Counted from the first letter of the stretch, positions 11,343-20,121 are shown. The stretch is DNA of 64,000 nucleotides from Mycobacterium genavense ATCC 51234 (GCF_000526915.1 NZ_JAGZ01000002.1:248001-312000), one strand, 5' to 3'. Made by a program: numbers and translations. The notes: generated from the letters alone by a model not told the origin.

Positions 11343-12554
11343 ATGGTCAAACCCGAACGCCGAACCAAGGGCGATCTGTTGGCCGCCGCGGCGATCGCGG
11401 TCGTCGTCGCCGCCACCGCGTCGCTGATCTGGTGGACCAGCGATGCGCGGGCCACGATCAGCCGTCCCGCCGCGACCCCGGCGGCGAACCCCGCCCTGGC
11501 CAAGCAGGTGCCGGCCAGCCTGCGGCAGCTGTGGACGGCTCCCAGTTCCGCCACCACGGCACCGGTGATCGTGGGCGGGACCGTCACCACCGGCGACGGC
11601 CGCGAGGTGGACGGGCGCGACGCCGGTACCGGCCAGACGCGCTGGAGCTACTCCCGCGACACCGACCTGTGCGGCCTGTCGTGGGTCTACCACTTCGCGG
11701 TCGCGGTGTACCGCGACGACCGCGGTTGCGGCCAGGTCAGCACCATCGACGGGTCCACCGGCCGGCGCGGGCCCGCCCGCAGTAGCTACGCCGATCCGCA
11801 GGTTCGCCTGTCCTCCGATGGCACGACGGTGTTGTCGGTCGGCGACACCCGGCTGGAGCTGTGGCGTTCGGACATGGTCCGGATGCTGGCCTACGGCGAG
11901 ACCGACGCCCGGGTCAAGCCGTCGGCGCGGGGCCTGCACTCCGGCTGCAAGCTGTACTCGGGCGCCGCCAGCTCGTTGGCCGTTTCGGTGCTGGAGAGCT
12001 GCGGTAACCAGTCCGACCTGCGGCTGGCCCTGCTACGCCCGGGCAAGGAAGACGACGAACCTGCCCAGCATCTGGTCTCCGAGCCCGGGATCGGGGTGAA
12101 CTCGGGCGCTCGGGTGCTGACCGTGTGGCAGCGCAACACGGCCGTGTATCTGCCGGCGCCGCAGCCCAGGGTCGACGTGATCGATGAGATGGGCACCACG
12201 GTATCCAGCGCACTGCTGGCCAAGCCGCCGTCGAATTCGGCGGTGTCGCAGGCGGGCAACGTGATGACCTGGTGGACTGGCGATTCGGTGCTGGTGTTCG
12301 ACGCGAGCAGCCTGCACCTGCGCTACACCATCGCCGCCGGCGACAAGACGGTGCCGCTGGGGCCCGGCGCCATGATGGCCGGCAAGCTGCTCATCCCGGT
12401 CACCGGCGGAATCGGCGTCTACGACCCCGTGTCCGGAGCCAACGAACGCTACATCCCGGTCGATCGCGCGCCGAGCAACCGGGCGGTGGTCCCGGCGGTG
12501 TCGGGCTCCCGGGTGTTCGAGCAGCGCGGCGACACCGTGGTTGCGCTCGGCTAG
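11343..12554 (+). CDS. Membrane-anchored beta-propeller-like protein (Rv3212-like)
   Basis: A 403-residue protein with a short basic N-terminus, one membrane anchor (LLAAAAIAVVVAATASLIWW, residues 12-31) and an extracellular region with repeated sheet segments of PQQ/WD type (GREVDGRDAGTGQTRWSY, MTWWTGDSVLVFDASSL, VYDPVSGANERYIPV). It contains several extracellular cysteines that may pair. It starts 14 bases after the rhlE stop, so the two are probably cotranscribed. Matches Rv3212; function unknown. Confidence 0.78.
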   Translation: MVKPERRTKGDLLAAAAIAVVVAATASLIWWTSDARATISRPAATPAANPALAKQVPASLRQLWTAPSSATTAPVIVGGTVTTGDGREVDGRDAGTGQTRWSYSRDTDLCGLSWVYHFAVAVYRDDRGCGQVSTIDGSTGRRGPARSSYADPQVRLSSDGTTVLSVGDTRLELWRSDMVRMLAYGETDARVKPSARGLHSGCKLYSGAASSLAVSVLESCGNQSDLRLALLRPGKEDDEPAQHLVSEPGIGVNSGARVLTVWQRNTAVYLPAPQPRVDVIDEMGTTVSSALLAKPPSNSAVSQAGNVMTWWTGDSVLVFDASSLHLRYTIAAGDKTVPLGPGAMMAGKLLIPVTGGIGVYDPVSGANERYIPVDRAPSNRAVVPAVSGSRVFEQRGDTVVALG

Positions 12555-12570
12555 ACGCCAGCGCCCGTTC

Positions 12571-12622
12571 GGTGTGCGCTCAGGGCTGCGGGTGTGCGCT
12601 CAGGGCGGCGTAGCCGCACACC
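12571..12622. terminator. Tandem 20-bp repeat and hairpin between convergent genes
   Basis: Two copies of a 20-base unit beginning GGTGTGCGCTCAGGGC lie head to tail at 12571-12590 and 12591-12610 with one mismatch. The second copy can pair its GGTGTGCG with CGCACACC at 12615-12622. It sits in the short gap between two convergent genes, so a bidirectional terminator role is inferred. No T-tract follows, as is usual in mycobacteria. Confidence 0.45.
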
Positions 12623-12627
12623 CTCGA

Positions 12628-13437
12628 CTACGCCTCGACGGTGAACGTCGGCAGCGGTTTGCCGGACTTCCAGTGCTTGATCAACGCATGCGCCAGGGTG
12701 GAATAGGCCGCCGCGCCCTTGTTCTTGCGCCCCGCCATGACCGACGCGCCCGACGCGCTGGCCTCGGCGAAACGCACCGTACGCGGGATCGGCGGAGCGA
12801 GCACCGGCAAGTCGTAGCGGTCCGCGACGTCGAGCAGCACATCGCGGGTGTGCGTGGTGCGCGAGTCGTACAACGTCGGCAACGCGCCCAGCAGCCGCAG
12901 ATTCGGATTGGTGATCTGCTGGGCATCGGCGACGGTGCGCAGGAATTGGCCGACACCGCGGTGGGCCAGCGTCTCGTACTGCAACGGCACGATCACCTCG
13001 TCGGCCGCCGTCAGCCCGTTGAGGGTGAGCACCCCCAGCGACGGCGGGCAGTCGATGATGACCACGTCGAACTGCTCGGCCACTTTGGCCAGTGCGCGCT
13101 TGAGCGCGTACTCGCGGCCGGCCCGCATCAGCAGCATCGCCTCGGCGCCCGCCAAGTCAATGTTGGCCGGCAGCAGCGTCATTCCCTCCGTCGTGGTGAC
13201 CAGCGCCGCGTTCGGCTCGATCTCACCGAGCAACACCTCGTGCACGGACACCGGCAACTTGTCGGGATCTTGGCCGAGCGAGAACATCAGACAGCCCTGC
13301 GGATCCAGATCGACGAGCAGCACCCGCTTGCCCATGTCCAGCATCGCCGCACCCAGTGAGGCGACCGTCGTCATCTTGGCGACGCCACCCTTCTGGTTGG
13401 CGACTGCCAGTACCCGCGTCCCACTCACACCTGCCAT
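12628..13437 (-). CDS. ParA/Soj-family ATPase with altered Walker A motif
   Basis: A 269-residue ParA-type ATPase matching Rv3213c, an orphan ParA without an adjacent ParB. It has the deviant Walker A with signature lysine K16, Walker A' in VLLVDLDPQG and Walker B in VVIIDCPPS. The P-loop reads KGGVAKMTT: the residue after K21 is Met22, where ParA proteins have a Thr that coordinates magnesium. A single C-to-T change in an ACG codon would explain it. Nucleotide binding may be weakened, or the following Thr may substitute. Rest of the protein is intact. Confidence 0.85.
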   Translation of the reverse strand: MAGVSGTRVLAVANQKGGVAKMTTVASLGAAMLDMGKRVLLVDLDPQGCLMFSLGQDPDKLPVSVHEVLLGEIEPNAALVTTTEGMTLLPANIDLAGAEAMLLMRAGREYALKRALAKVAEQFDVVIIDCPPSLGVLTLNGLTAADEVIVPLQYETLAHRGVGQFLRTVADAQQITNPNLRLLGALPTLYDSRTTHTRDVLLDVADRYDLPVLAPPIPRTVRFAEASASGASVMAGRKNKGAAAYSTLAHALIKHWKSGKPLPTFTVEA

Positions 13438-13502
13438 CCTGGCACGTCGGGGCTGGGAGCTAGCAACGACGGGCCCATGAGTCTCGGGCAGAATCAGTCG
13501 AC

Positions 13503-14099
13503 ATGGGCTTGCACAACCACCGACTGCTCTTGCTGCGGCACGGCGAAACCGAGTGGTCGCTGTCGGGTCAGCACACCGGCAGCACCGAGATCGACTTGAC
13601 CGAAAACGGCCGGACGCAGGCTAAACTCGCCGGCGGCGTGCTCGGTGGACTGAGCCTGGACAACCCGCTGGTGATCAGCAGCCCCCGGCAGCGTGCGCGG
13701 GTCACCGCCGAGTTGGCGGGCCTGACCGTCGACGAGATCTCGCCGCTGCTCGCCGAGTGGGATTACGGCGAATACGAAGGCGTGACAACCGAAAAGATCC
13801 GCGAGACCGTCCCGGACTGGCTGGTGTGGACGCACGGCTGCCCCGGCGGTGAAAGCGTCGCGCAGGTCAGCGACCGCGCGGACCGCGCGATCGCAATGGC
13901 GCAGCAGTACATGGAATCGCGCGACGTGGTGTTCGTCAGCCACGGCCACTTCTCCCGCGCGGTGATCATTCGGTGGCTGGAGCTGCCGCTGCTCGAAGGC
14001 CGCCGATTCGGCATGCGTACCGCCTCGATCGCGATGTGCGGCTTCGAGCACGGGGTCCAGCAGCTGCTCACCCTCGGGCTGACCGGTCAGACGGTGTGA
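13503..14099 (+). CDS. gpm2: Histidine phosphatase (Rv3214-type acid phosphatase)
   Basis: Phosphoglycerate mutase-like histidine phosphatase of 198 residues. The catalytic RHGETEW motif has its nucleophilic His at residue 13; SSPRQRARVTAELA and SHGHFSRAVI supply the other arginine and histidine. The M. tuberculosis counterpart Rv3214 was annotated gpm2 or entD but, as I recall, behaves as a broad acid phosphatase. Its stop overlaps the start of the isochorismate synthase gene by four bases, giving a translationally coupled three-gene operon with entC and an acetyltransferase gene. Confidence 0.87.
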   Translation: MGLHNHRLLLLRHGETEWSLSGQHTGSTEIDLTENGRTQAKLAGGVLGGLSLDNPLVISSPRQRARVTAELAGLTVDEISPLLAEWDYGEYEGVTTEKIRETVPDWLVWTHGCPGGESVAQVSDRADRAIAMAQQYMESRDVVFVSHGHFSRAVIIRWLELPLLEGRRFGMRTASIAMCGFEHGVQQLLTLGLTGQTV

Positions 14100-15196
14100 A
14101 CTCGGTCGAACCGCCGTTCGCCCTGTGCGGCCCACGCGGCACCCTGATCGGCGAAGGCGTGCGGACGCGCTACAGCGACGTGGCCGCCGCACAGGCCACG
14201 CTGGTATCGGGATCTGCTCCAATAGTGTTGGGCGCGTTGCCTTTCGACGTGGACCGGCCGGCCGCACTGCTAGTGCCGGACGCGGTGCTGCGCAGCGACG
14301 GACCACCCGACTGGCCGACGGGCCCGCTGCCCGGCGTTCGCATCACCGCCGCGGTCCCGCCGCCGACCGACTACCGCGCCCGGATCAGCCGCGCCCGAGA
14401 CGAGGTGACGGCACCGGGCACGCCGCTGAGCAAGGTGGTGCTGGCGAGGGCGTTGCGGCTGGCCGCCGACGGCGCGCTGGACGCCCGCGTCATCCTGCGC
14501 CGCCTGGCCGCCAACGACCCCGCCGCCTATTGCTATCTGGCCGACCTGACCACTGCCGGCAGCGATTATGCGGGCGCGGCTTTGGTGGGCGCCAGCCCGG
14601 AGCTGCTGGTCGCGCGGACCGGCGACCGAGTGAGCTGCCAGCCGTTCGCCGGTTCGGCTCCCCGCGCCGCTGATCCGGAACGCGACGCCGCCAACGGCGC
14701 CGCGCTGGCCGCGTCCGCCAAGGACCGCCACGAGCATCAGCTGGTCATCGACACGATGCGGGCCGCGCTGGAACCGTTGTGCGACGAGCTGACGATCGCA
14801 CCCGAGCCGCAGCTGAGCCGCACCGCCGCGGTGTGGCACCTGTGCACACCGATCAACGGCCGGTTGCGCGATAAGTCAACTACGGCAATCGATTTGGCAT
14901 TGGCGCTGCATCCCACACCGGCGGTCGGAGGGGTGCCGGCCAAGGCCACGTCCGAGCTGATCGCCGAACTCGAAGGCGACCGCGGCTTTTATGCCGGCGC
15001 GGTGGGCTGGTGCGACGGACATGGCGACGGGTATTGGGTGGTGTCCATCCGCTGCGCACAGCTGTCGGCGGATCGGCGCACCGCGCTGGCCCACGCCGGC
15101 GGCGGCATTGTCGCCGAATCGGATCCCGATGCCGAAGTCGAGGAAACCACAACGAAATTCGCCACGATACTCAACGCGCTAGGAGCGCAGCTGTGA
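14096..15196 (+). CDS. entC: Isochorismate synthase (EntC/MenF type)
   Basis: Chorismate-utilising enzyme of 366 residues that converts chorismate to isochorismate, feeding menaquinone or salicylate-type siderophore synthesis. The C-terminal chorismate-binding domain shows LSKVVLARALRL, the PTPAVGGVPA motif and GFYAGAVGWCDGHGDG. The GTG start at 14096 overlaps the previous stop (GTGTGA), and the frame ends on the start of the next gene, so all three are coupled. Matches Rv3215. Which pathway it serves cannot be read from sequence. Confidence 0.87.
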   Translation: MNSVEPPFALCGPRGTLIGEGVRTRYSDVAAAQATLVSGSAPIVLGALPFDVDRPAALLVPDAVLRSDGPPDWPTGPLPGVRITAAVPPPTDYRARISRARDEVTAPGTPLSKVVLARALRLAADGALDARVILRRLAANDPAAYCYLADLTTAGSDYAGAALVGASPELLVARTGDRVSCQPFAGSAPRAADPERDAANGAALAASAKDRHEHQLVIDTMRAALEPLCDELTIAPEPQLSRTAAVWHLCTPINGRLRDKSTTAIDLALALHPTPAVGGVPAKATSELIAELEGDRGFYAGAVGWCDGHGDGYWVVSIRCAQLSADRRTALAHAGGGIVAESDPDAEVEETTTKFATILNALGAQL

Positions 15197-15675
15197 GCGA
15201 GAACATCCGCCGCGCCACACCCGAAGACGTCGCCGCGATTACCGATATGATCCACGCGTTGGCCGAATTCGAACACGCCGCCGATCACTGCACCGTCACC
15301 GAAAAGCAAATCTCTACAGCACTTTTCGGCGAATCGCCGATCGCGCACGGACACGTCGCCGAAGTCGACGGCGAGATCGCGGGGATGGCGCTGTGGTTCG
15401 TCAACTTCTCCACCTGGGACGGCGTCGGAGGCATCTACCTCGAAGATCTGTTTGTCCGCCCCGCATTTCGGCGCCGCGGCCTGGCCCGCACGCTGCTGGC
15501 GGCCCTGGCCGCCGAATGCGTCGACAACGGCTACACCCGGTTGGCGTGGGCGGTGCTGAACTGGAACGTGGACGCGATCGCGCTGTACGACGACATCGGC
15601 GGCCAACCGCAGCGCGAGTGGACCACCTACCGGCTGTCCGGGCCGTCGCTGTCCGAGCTGGCGCGACCGCACTGA
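15193..15675 (+). CDS. GNAT-family N-acetyltransferase
   Basis: A 160-residue GNAT acetyltransferase with the acetyl-CoA loop LFVRPAFRRRGLARTLL and the C-terminal LNWNVDAIALYDDIG segment typical of diamine or amino-acid acetyltransferases. The GTG at 15193 overlaps the entC stop, which decides the start over an in-frame upstream extension. Its last 49 bases overlap the end of the convergent membrane protein gene. Matches Rv3216; substrate unknown. Confidence 0.83.
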   Translation: MSENIRRATPEDVAAITDMIHALAEFEHAADHCTVTEKQISTALFGESPIAHGHVAEVDGEIAGMALWFVNFSTWDGVGGIYLEDLFVRPAFRRRGLARTLLAALAAECVDNGYTRLAWAVLNWNVDAIALYDDIGGQPQREWTTYRLSGPSLSELARPH

Positions 15676-16082
15676 TCTCCACCGGCGACCCAGCGCAGCG
15701 CCGCGGGGGTGAAGAGCAACAGCAACACCGTCAGCGCCACCACGGCCAGCGGTATGCCGAACGATGCGCGATGCGAACCCACCGCCAGGTACCAGGCCAC
15801 CGGCAATAGCAGCAACTGGGTGAACGCCGCCAGCCCGCGCCCCCACCGCCGGCCGATCACCAGCGCGCGTCCGCCGGCGGTCACCACGCCGCCGATCACC
15901 AGGAACCACAGCGCGGTACCCAGCCCGTTGACCACTCGCTGATCGGCGCCCGCGACCGCGCGCACCACCAGGACCGCGGCCATCAGCAGCGCCGCCGATC
16001 CCTGCGCCGCGACGATGAATCCGGCGCCCCGCACGGCGGATGGGGGCTGCGGTATCTCCCGGTTGCGGGCGGCGCGGTTCAC
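15627..16082 (-). CDS. Small integral membrane protein (Rv3217c-like)
   Basis: About 151 residues with four hydrophobic segments (AAQGSAALLMAAVLVVRAV, TALWFLVIGGVVTAGG, LAAFTQLLLLPVAWYLAV, IPLAVVALTVLLLLF). No known motif. The GTG at 16082 gives a length near that of Rv3217c; a TTG at 16142 would add 20 basic residues and cannot be excluded. It is divergent from the kinase-like gene and overlaps the acetyltransferase end. Confidence 0.7.
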   Translation of the reverse strand: MNRAARNREIPQPPSAVRGAGFIVAAQGSAALLMAAVLVVRAVAGADQRVVNGLGTALWFLVIGGVVTAGGRALVIGRRWGRGLAAFTQLLLLPVAWYLAVGSHRASFGIPLAVVALTVLLLLFTPAALRWVAGGDQCGRASSDSDGPDSR

Positions 16083-16174
16083 AGCGTCAGCGTAGCCACG
16101 CTCCGCCCGTGGCCCATCGGGCCGACGCTTCCCCCACAGCAAGGCCTTAACCGCCCCGCATAAGCTCGTGCGTC

Positions 16175-17140
16175 ATGCGAGCCGTGCTGATCGTGAACCC
16201 CGCAGCCACGTCCACCACACCAGCCGGCCGCGATCTGCTGGCCCATGCGCTCAAGAGCCGCCTCGACCTCACCGTCGAGCACACCAACCACCGCGGCCAT
16301 GGGACCGAACTCGGGCGGGCCGCCGCCGAAAGCGGGGTGGATTTAGTCGTCGTGCATGGCGGCGACGGCTCGGTGAGCGGGGTCGTCAACGGCATCCTGG
16401 GCCGTCCCAGCGCGCCGCGGCCGGCGCACGTCCCCGCCGTCGCGGTGGTGCCCGGCGGTTCGGCGAATGTGCTGGCCCGGGCGCTGGGAATCTCCCGGGA
16501 TCCGGTCGCCGCCACTAACCAGCTGATCCAGCTGATCGACGATTACCGCCGCCACCAGACCTGGCGACGGATCAGCCTGATCGACTGCGGTGAGCAGTAC
16601 GCGGTGATCAACGCCGGAATGGGCGTCGACGCCGAGGTGGTCGCCGCGGTGGAAGCCCAGCGCAACAAGGGCGTCGCGGTCACGCCGCTGCGTTATTGGC
16701 GGGTGGCGGTGCCCGCCACGATTCGCTACAGCCGCCGCGCGCCGGACATGACGCTGGAGCTGCCGGGCCGCGATCCCGTCTCGGGCGCGAAGTTTGCCTG
16801 GGTGTCCAACACCACGCCGTGGACCTACAGCAACAGCCGGCCGATGGTGACGAACCCGGGATGCAGCTTCGAGTCGGGCCTGGGTGTGTTTGCGGTCACG
16901 AACATGAAGGTGATTCCCACCCTTCGGTTACTGCGGCAGATTCTCGCGAAGAACCCGCAGCCGCAAGCCGATCAACTCGTCCGCGACGACGACACCGCTT
17001 GTCTGCGAATCACCTCCGGCGGTGAGCCGATCGCCAGCCAGTACGACGGCGAGTACCTCGGGCTGCGCGATTCGATGACATTCCGGGCGGTGCGCGATGC
17101 ACTTCCCGTCGCGGCGCCGCCGCGAAGGAGACCGTCTTGA
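16175..17140 (+). CDS. Diacylglycerol kinase-like lipid kinase
   Basis: A 321-residue member of the diacylglycerol/sphingosine kinase catalytic family. The nucleotide-binding signature GGDGSVSGVVNGI lies near residue 63, followed by VVPGGSANVLARALGI, both diagnostic. The C-terminal beta domain ends near YDGEYLGLRDSMTF. Such enzymes phosphorylate lipids such as diacylglycerol at the membrane; the substrate here is not known. Matches Rv3218. The next gene is whiB1, after a long regulatory gap. Confidence 0.83.
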   Translation: MRAVLIVNPAATSTTPAGRDLLAHALKSRLDLTVEHTNHRGHGTELGRAAAESGVDLVVVHGGDGSVSGVVNGILGRPSAPRPAHVPAVAVVPGGSANVLARALGISRDPVAATNQLIQLIDDYRRHQTWRRISLIDCGEQYAVINAGMGVDAEVVAAVEAQRNKGVAVTPLRYWRVAVPATIRYSRRAPDMTLELPGRDPVSGAKFAWVSNTTPWTYSNSRPMVTNPGCSFESGLGVFAVTNMKVIPTLRLLRQILAKNPQPQADQLVRDDDTACLRITSGGEPIASQYDGEYLGLRDSMTFRAVRDALPVAAPPRRRPS

Positions 17141-17245
17141 GCTGCGGAAACACCTAACCGAACGGTGAGAGCAACCAAAAATCTTTGGCGGGGTAATCGG
17201 CGAGTGTAGTACAATGGAGTGAAGGCTTGACTAAGCCTTAACCAA

Positions 17246-17261
17246 AGTGAGATAGCCCACG
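17246..17261 (+). promoter_or_regulatory. CRP-type binding site upstream of whiB1
   Basis: The 16-base sequence AGTGAGATAGCCCACG fits the mycobacterial CRP (Rv3676) consensus TGTGA-N6-TCACA with a GTGA/CCAC pair. As I recall it is the same sequence reported in the M. tuberculosis whiB1 promoter, where the CRP homologue controls transcription. It lies about 165 bases before the whiB1 start, and a TTGACT -35-like box is at 17227-17232. The rest of the 283-base gap holds no gene. Confidence 0.6.
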
Positions 17262-17423
17262 CACTAACTCACGCTATTGACTTCTGTTGTGCCTGTGAAA
17301 CGATCGAAAGGTTGCATGCACAGATTGTGGGGGTACCTAACGGACCCTTACTCATGCAAGCGTTAAGAGCCGAAGAATAACGCCAGTGCGCGATGCTGCG
17401 CACATAGTGAGGAGTAATTACTT

Positions 17424-17678
17424 ATGGATTGGCGCCACAAGGCGGTGTGTCGCGACGAGGACCCGGAGCTGTTCTTCCCGGTGGGTAACAGTGGCCCGGC
17501 GCTCGCGCAGATCGCTGACGCGAAACTGGTCTGCAACCGGTGTCCGGTGACCACCGAGTGCCTGGGTTGGGCACTGAACACGGGTCAGGACTCCGGTGTG
17601 TGGGGCGGTATGAGCGAAGACGAGCGGCGTGCGCTCAAGCGCCGCAAAGCCCGGACGAAGGCCCGCAGCGGAGTCTGA
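17424..17678 (+). CDS. whiB1: Iron-sulfur transcription factor WhiB1
   Basis: An 84-residue Wbl protein. The four cluster cysteines are at residues 9, 37, 40 and 46 (C...LVCNRCPVTTEC), followed by the G[VI]WGG turn in SGVWGGMSEDER and a basic DNA-binding tail KRRKARTKARSGV. WhiB1 carries a nitric-oxide-sensitive 4Fe-4S cluster, binds the sigma-A region 4 and is essential in M. tuberculosis. Length and sequence match the family exactly. A strong hairpin lies 12 bases after the stop. Confidence 0.96.
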   Translation: MDWRHKAVCRDEDPELFFPVGNSGPALAQIADAKLVCNRCPVTTECLGWALNTGQDSGVWGGMSEDERRALKRRKARTKARSGV

Positions 17679-17690
17679 TCCAAGGCTCTG

Positions 17691-17729
17691 AACAGCGCGG
17701 CCCCGACAATGTGTCGGGGCCGCGCTGTT
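17691..17729. terminator. Perfect 18-bp stem hairpin between whiB1 and pdtaS
   Basis: AACAGCGCGGCCCCGACA at 17691-17708 is perfectly complementary to 17712-17729, with a 3-base loop ATG. It lies between the stops of convergent whiB1 and pdtaS and can terminate both. No T-tract follows, a common mycobacterial form. Confidence 0.85.
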
Positions 17730-17738
17730 GCGTGGGCC

Positions 17739-19241
17739 CTACAGCACCAACCTGGACCGACGGCCGATCGGCACCCGCAGCACCACATCGGTGCCACCGC
17801 GGGGTGCTTGACGCATCCCCAGGGTTCCGTCCAGCTCCGCCGCGACCAGGGTGCGCACGATCTGCAGGCCCAGGCTGTCGGATTTCTCCAGGCTGAAGCC
17901 GTCGGGCAGCCCCCGGCCGTCGTCGTGCACCACCACGTCGAGCCAGCGCGCCGAACGCTCGGCACGGATCGTCACCGACCCTTCCTGGGCGGCCAGGTCG
18001 AATGCGTGCTCGATCGCGTTCTGCACCAGCTCGGTGATCACCATGATCAGCGCGGTGGCGCGGTCGGAGTCGAGCACGCCCAGATCGCCGACCCGGTTGA
18101 TCCGGATCGGCCGATCCACCGAGGCCACGTCGTTCATGATCGGCAGGATCCGGTCGATGACCTCGTCGAGATTGACCTGCTCGTCGACCGACATCGACAG
18201 CGCGTCGTGGACCAGGGCGATCGACGACACCCGTCGCACGGATTCGATCAGCGCCTCGCGGCCTTCGGCGTTGACCGTCCGGCGGGCCTGCAGGCGCAGC
18301 AGCGCCGCCACCGTCTGCAGGTTGTTCTTCACCCGGTGGTGGATCTCGCGGATCGTGGCGTCCTTGGAAATCAGGGCCCGGTCGCGGCGTTTCACCTCGG
18401 TCACGTCGCGGATCAGCACCGCGGCGCCGGCGCCGGCCCCGTGCACCACCAGCGGCAAGGTCCGCAGCAGCACGGTGGCACCGCCGGCGTCGACCTCCAT
18501 GCGCATGCTCTTGCCGCCGGCCAGCAGGTCCTGCACGTGCTCGGCCATCTCCTGGGCTTCGAACGGGTCCGAGATCAGCGGCCGGGTGATGCGGATGAGG
18601 TTGTGGCCCTCTAACTCGCTGGTCAGTCCCATGCGGTGATACGCCGACAGGGCGTTGGGGCTGGCGTAGGCGACCACGCCGTCGACGTCGAGGCGGATGA
18701 ACCCGTCGCCCACGCGTGGCGTCGAGCGCGACATGGCGACATCGCGGACGTCGGGAAACGTGCCGTCGGCCAGCATGTGGACCAGATCGGCGGCGCATTC
18801 GCGGTAGGCGGTCTCCAGCTGCCCGGAGTTCTGATTGGTGGGCAGCGACGTCTGGTGCTGGGTGAGCACCGCGACAACCTGATCGGCGTAGCGCACCGGG
18901 GAGGCCGCGACGTGCGGCCCCGGCAGCTGCCACGAATCTTGTTGTGCAGCTGAGGTTTGCAGCTGCACGGTGCCCGACGCGAACGTCTCGGCGACCAGCG
19001 GTAGCCGGTCGGCGTCGACGACGCTGCCCACCGAGTCGGTCTGCAGCACCGTCGGCGCGGTGTTAGGCCGGCATTGGGCCACACACACCAACACACCGTC
19101 GTCGCGGCGAACCCACATCAGGTAGTCAGCGAACGACAGGTCGGCCAGCAGCTGCCACTCCCCGACCACCGCGTGCAGATGGTCGACGGCGTTGCCGGGC
19201 AGGATGGTGTGTTCGGCGAGAAGATCACCGAGCGTGGACAT
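17739..19241 (-). CDS. pdtaS: Sensor histidine kinase PdtaS
   Basis: A 500-residue cytosolic two-component kinase. An N-terminal GAF domain (to about residue 150) keeps the cysteine pair C53 and C57 (VCVAQC), which I recall as part of metal/NO sensing in M. tuberculosis. A PAS domain follows, then a HisKA_2 dimerisation box EIHHRVKNNLQ at residues 299-309 with the phosphoacceptor His, and a HATPase with MVITELVQNAIEHAF and HDDGRGLPDGF. Its partner PdtaR is an RNA-binding antiterminator encoded elsewhere. The ATG at 19241 follows GGGAG. Matches Rv3220c. Confidence 0.93.
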   Translation of the reverse strand: MSTLGDLLAEHTILPGNAVDHLHAVVGEWQLLADLSFADYLMWVRRDDGVLVCVAQCRPNTAPTVLQTDSVGSVVDADRLPLVAETFASGTVQLQTSAAQQDSWQLPGPHVAASPVRYADQVVAVLTQHQTSLPTNQNSGQLETAYRECAADLVHMLADGTFPDVRDVAMSRSTPRVGDGFIRLDVDGVVAYASPNALSAYHRMGLTSELEGHNLIRITRPLISDPFEAQEMAEHVQDLLAGGKSMRMEVDAGGATVLLRTLPLVVHGAGAGAAVLIRDVTEVKRRDRALISKDATIREIHHRVKNNLQTVAALLRLQARRTVNAEGREALIESVRRVSSIALVHDALSMSVDEQVNLDEVIDRILPIMNDVASVDRPIRINRVGDLGVLDSDRATALIMVITELVQNAIEHAFDLAAQEGSVTIRAERSARWLDVVVHDDGRGLPDGFSLEKSDSLGLQIVRTLVAAELDGTLGMRQAPRGGTDVVLRVPIGRRSRLVL

Positions 19242-19290
19242 CAAATACTCCCGCGTCGTCCCACGGCGGTAGGTGCGAAGCGCCGAATGG

Positions 19291-19506
19291 CTAGCTGATC
19301 ACGGCGATCAGGTCGCCCGCCTGGATGACGTCGCCGACGGCCACGCTCACCTTGCTGATCGTGCCGTCGACTTCGGCCAGGACCGGAATCTCCATCTTCA
19401 TGGACTCCAGCAGCACCACGACGTCGCCCTTGCCGATTTGGTCGCCCTCGTTGACAACGACTTCGAGCACGCTGGCCACGATCTCGGCTCGAACATCCTC
19501 GGCCAT
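19291..19506 (-). CDS. Biotin/lipoyl attachment protein TB7.3
   Basis: A 71-residue stand-alone biotinyl domain matching Rv3221c. The biotinylation site is the lysine in ESMKMEIP. The ATG at 19506 gives MAEDVRAEIVAS, the known N-terminus. It can act as a biotin carboxyl carrier, although its carboxylase partner is not encoded here. It lies 49 bases upstream of pdtaS on the same strand, so the two may be cotranscribed. Confidence 0.92.
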   Translation of the reverse strand: MAEDVRAEIVASVLEVVVNEGDQIGKGDVVVLLESMKMEIPVLAEVDGTISKVSVAVGDVIQAGDLIAVIS

Positions 19507-19721
19507 CTTCACCCCACTCGTCTCGACCATTGCGCATGCTGGCTGGTCCGGGCTTCCATCTCAAGCTCATGTATATCGAACCACAACATCACGGGCATAC
19601 CGGCGCGCGGGCCGGTGCGCGGTGGGGTGTGAAATAGCACAGCCCGGGCCGTGCGAGAATTGTCGGCAACTCGACGGGTGCCCGGCGCCCGGATCATGAC
19701 CGAACGACGGAGGTTCCCCCG

Positions 19722-19796
19722 ATGGCCAAGCGTGGCCGCAAGAAGCGTGACCGCAAGTACACCAAGGCCAACCACGGCAAGCGTCCCAACTCCTAG
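19722..19796 (+). CDS. Ribosomal protein bL37 (24 residues)
   Basis: A 24-codon gene encoding the highly basic peptide MAKRGRKKRDRKYTKANHGK plus RPNS. It matches the actinobacterial small ribosomal protein bL37 seen in mycobacterial large-subunit structures. A strong ribosome site (ACGGAGG, 19706-19712) precedes the ATG. It sits between the biotinyl protein and rshA, convergent with rshA. It is easily missed because of its length. Confidence 0.9.
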   Translation: MAKRGRKKRDRKYTKANHGKRPNS

Positions 19797-19821
19797 CCGC
19801 CGGCCGCGCTGAGGCGCGCCG

Positions 19822-20121
19822 TTACTGCACGTCCCGGATGATCGTGGTGCGGCGGATCTCCAGCCGCAACCGCTCTCGCAGGCCCTCGGGGGCCTTGTCG
19901 CCGCTGCACTTGGTGGCGATCAGCGCCTTGAATTGCTCTTCGATCCCGAACAGCCGCAGACAGGGCGGGCATTCCTCGAGATGCTGCTTGAGCTTCTTGC
20001 GTGTCTCGGGGGTGCACTCACCGTCGAGCAGCGTCCATACCTCGGCGATCAATTCGGCACACTCGGCCTTGGTGCGCGGATCCGACCGCGCCGAGGCGCC
20101 ATCGGGCGAAAACTCACTCAT
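19822..20121 (-). CDS. rshA: Anti-sigma factor RshA
   Basis: A 99-residue zinc-associated anti-sigma factor. The HLEECPPC segment supplies the HxxxCxxC redox switch that holds SigH in reduced conditions and releases it on oxidative or heat stress. The start codon overlaps the sigH stop (ATGA), so the pair is translationally coupled. Matches Rv3221A. Confidence 0.92.
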   Translation of the reverse strand: MSEFSPDGASARSDPRTKAECAELIAEVWTLLDGECTPETRKKLKQHLEECPPCLRLFGIEEQFKALIATKCSGDKAPEGLRERLRLEIRRTTIIRDVQ

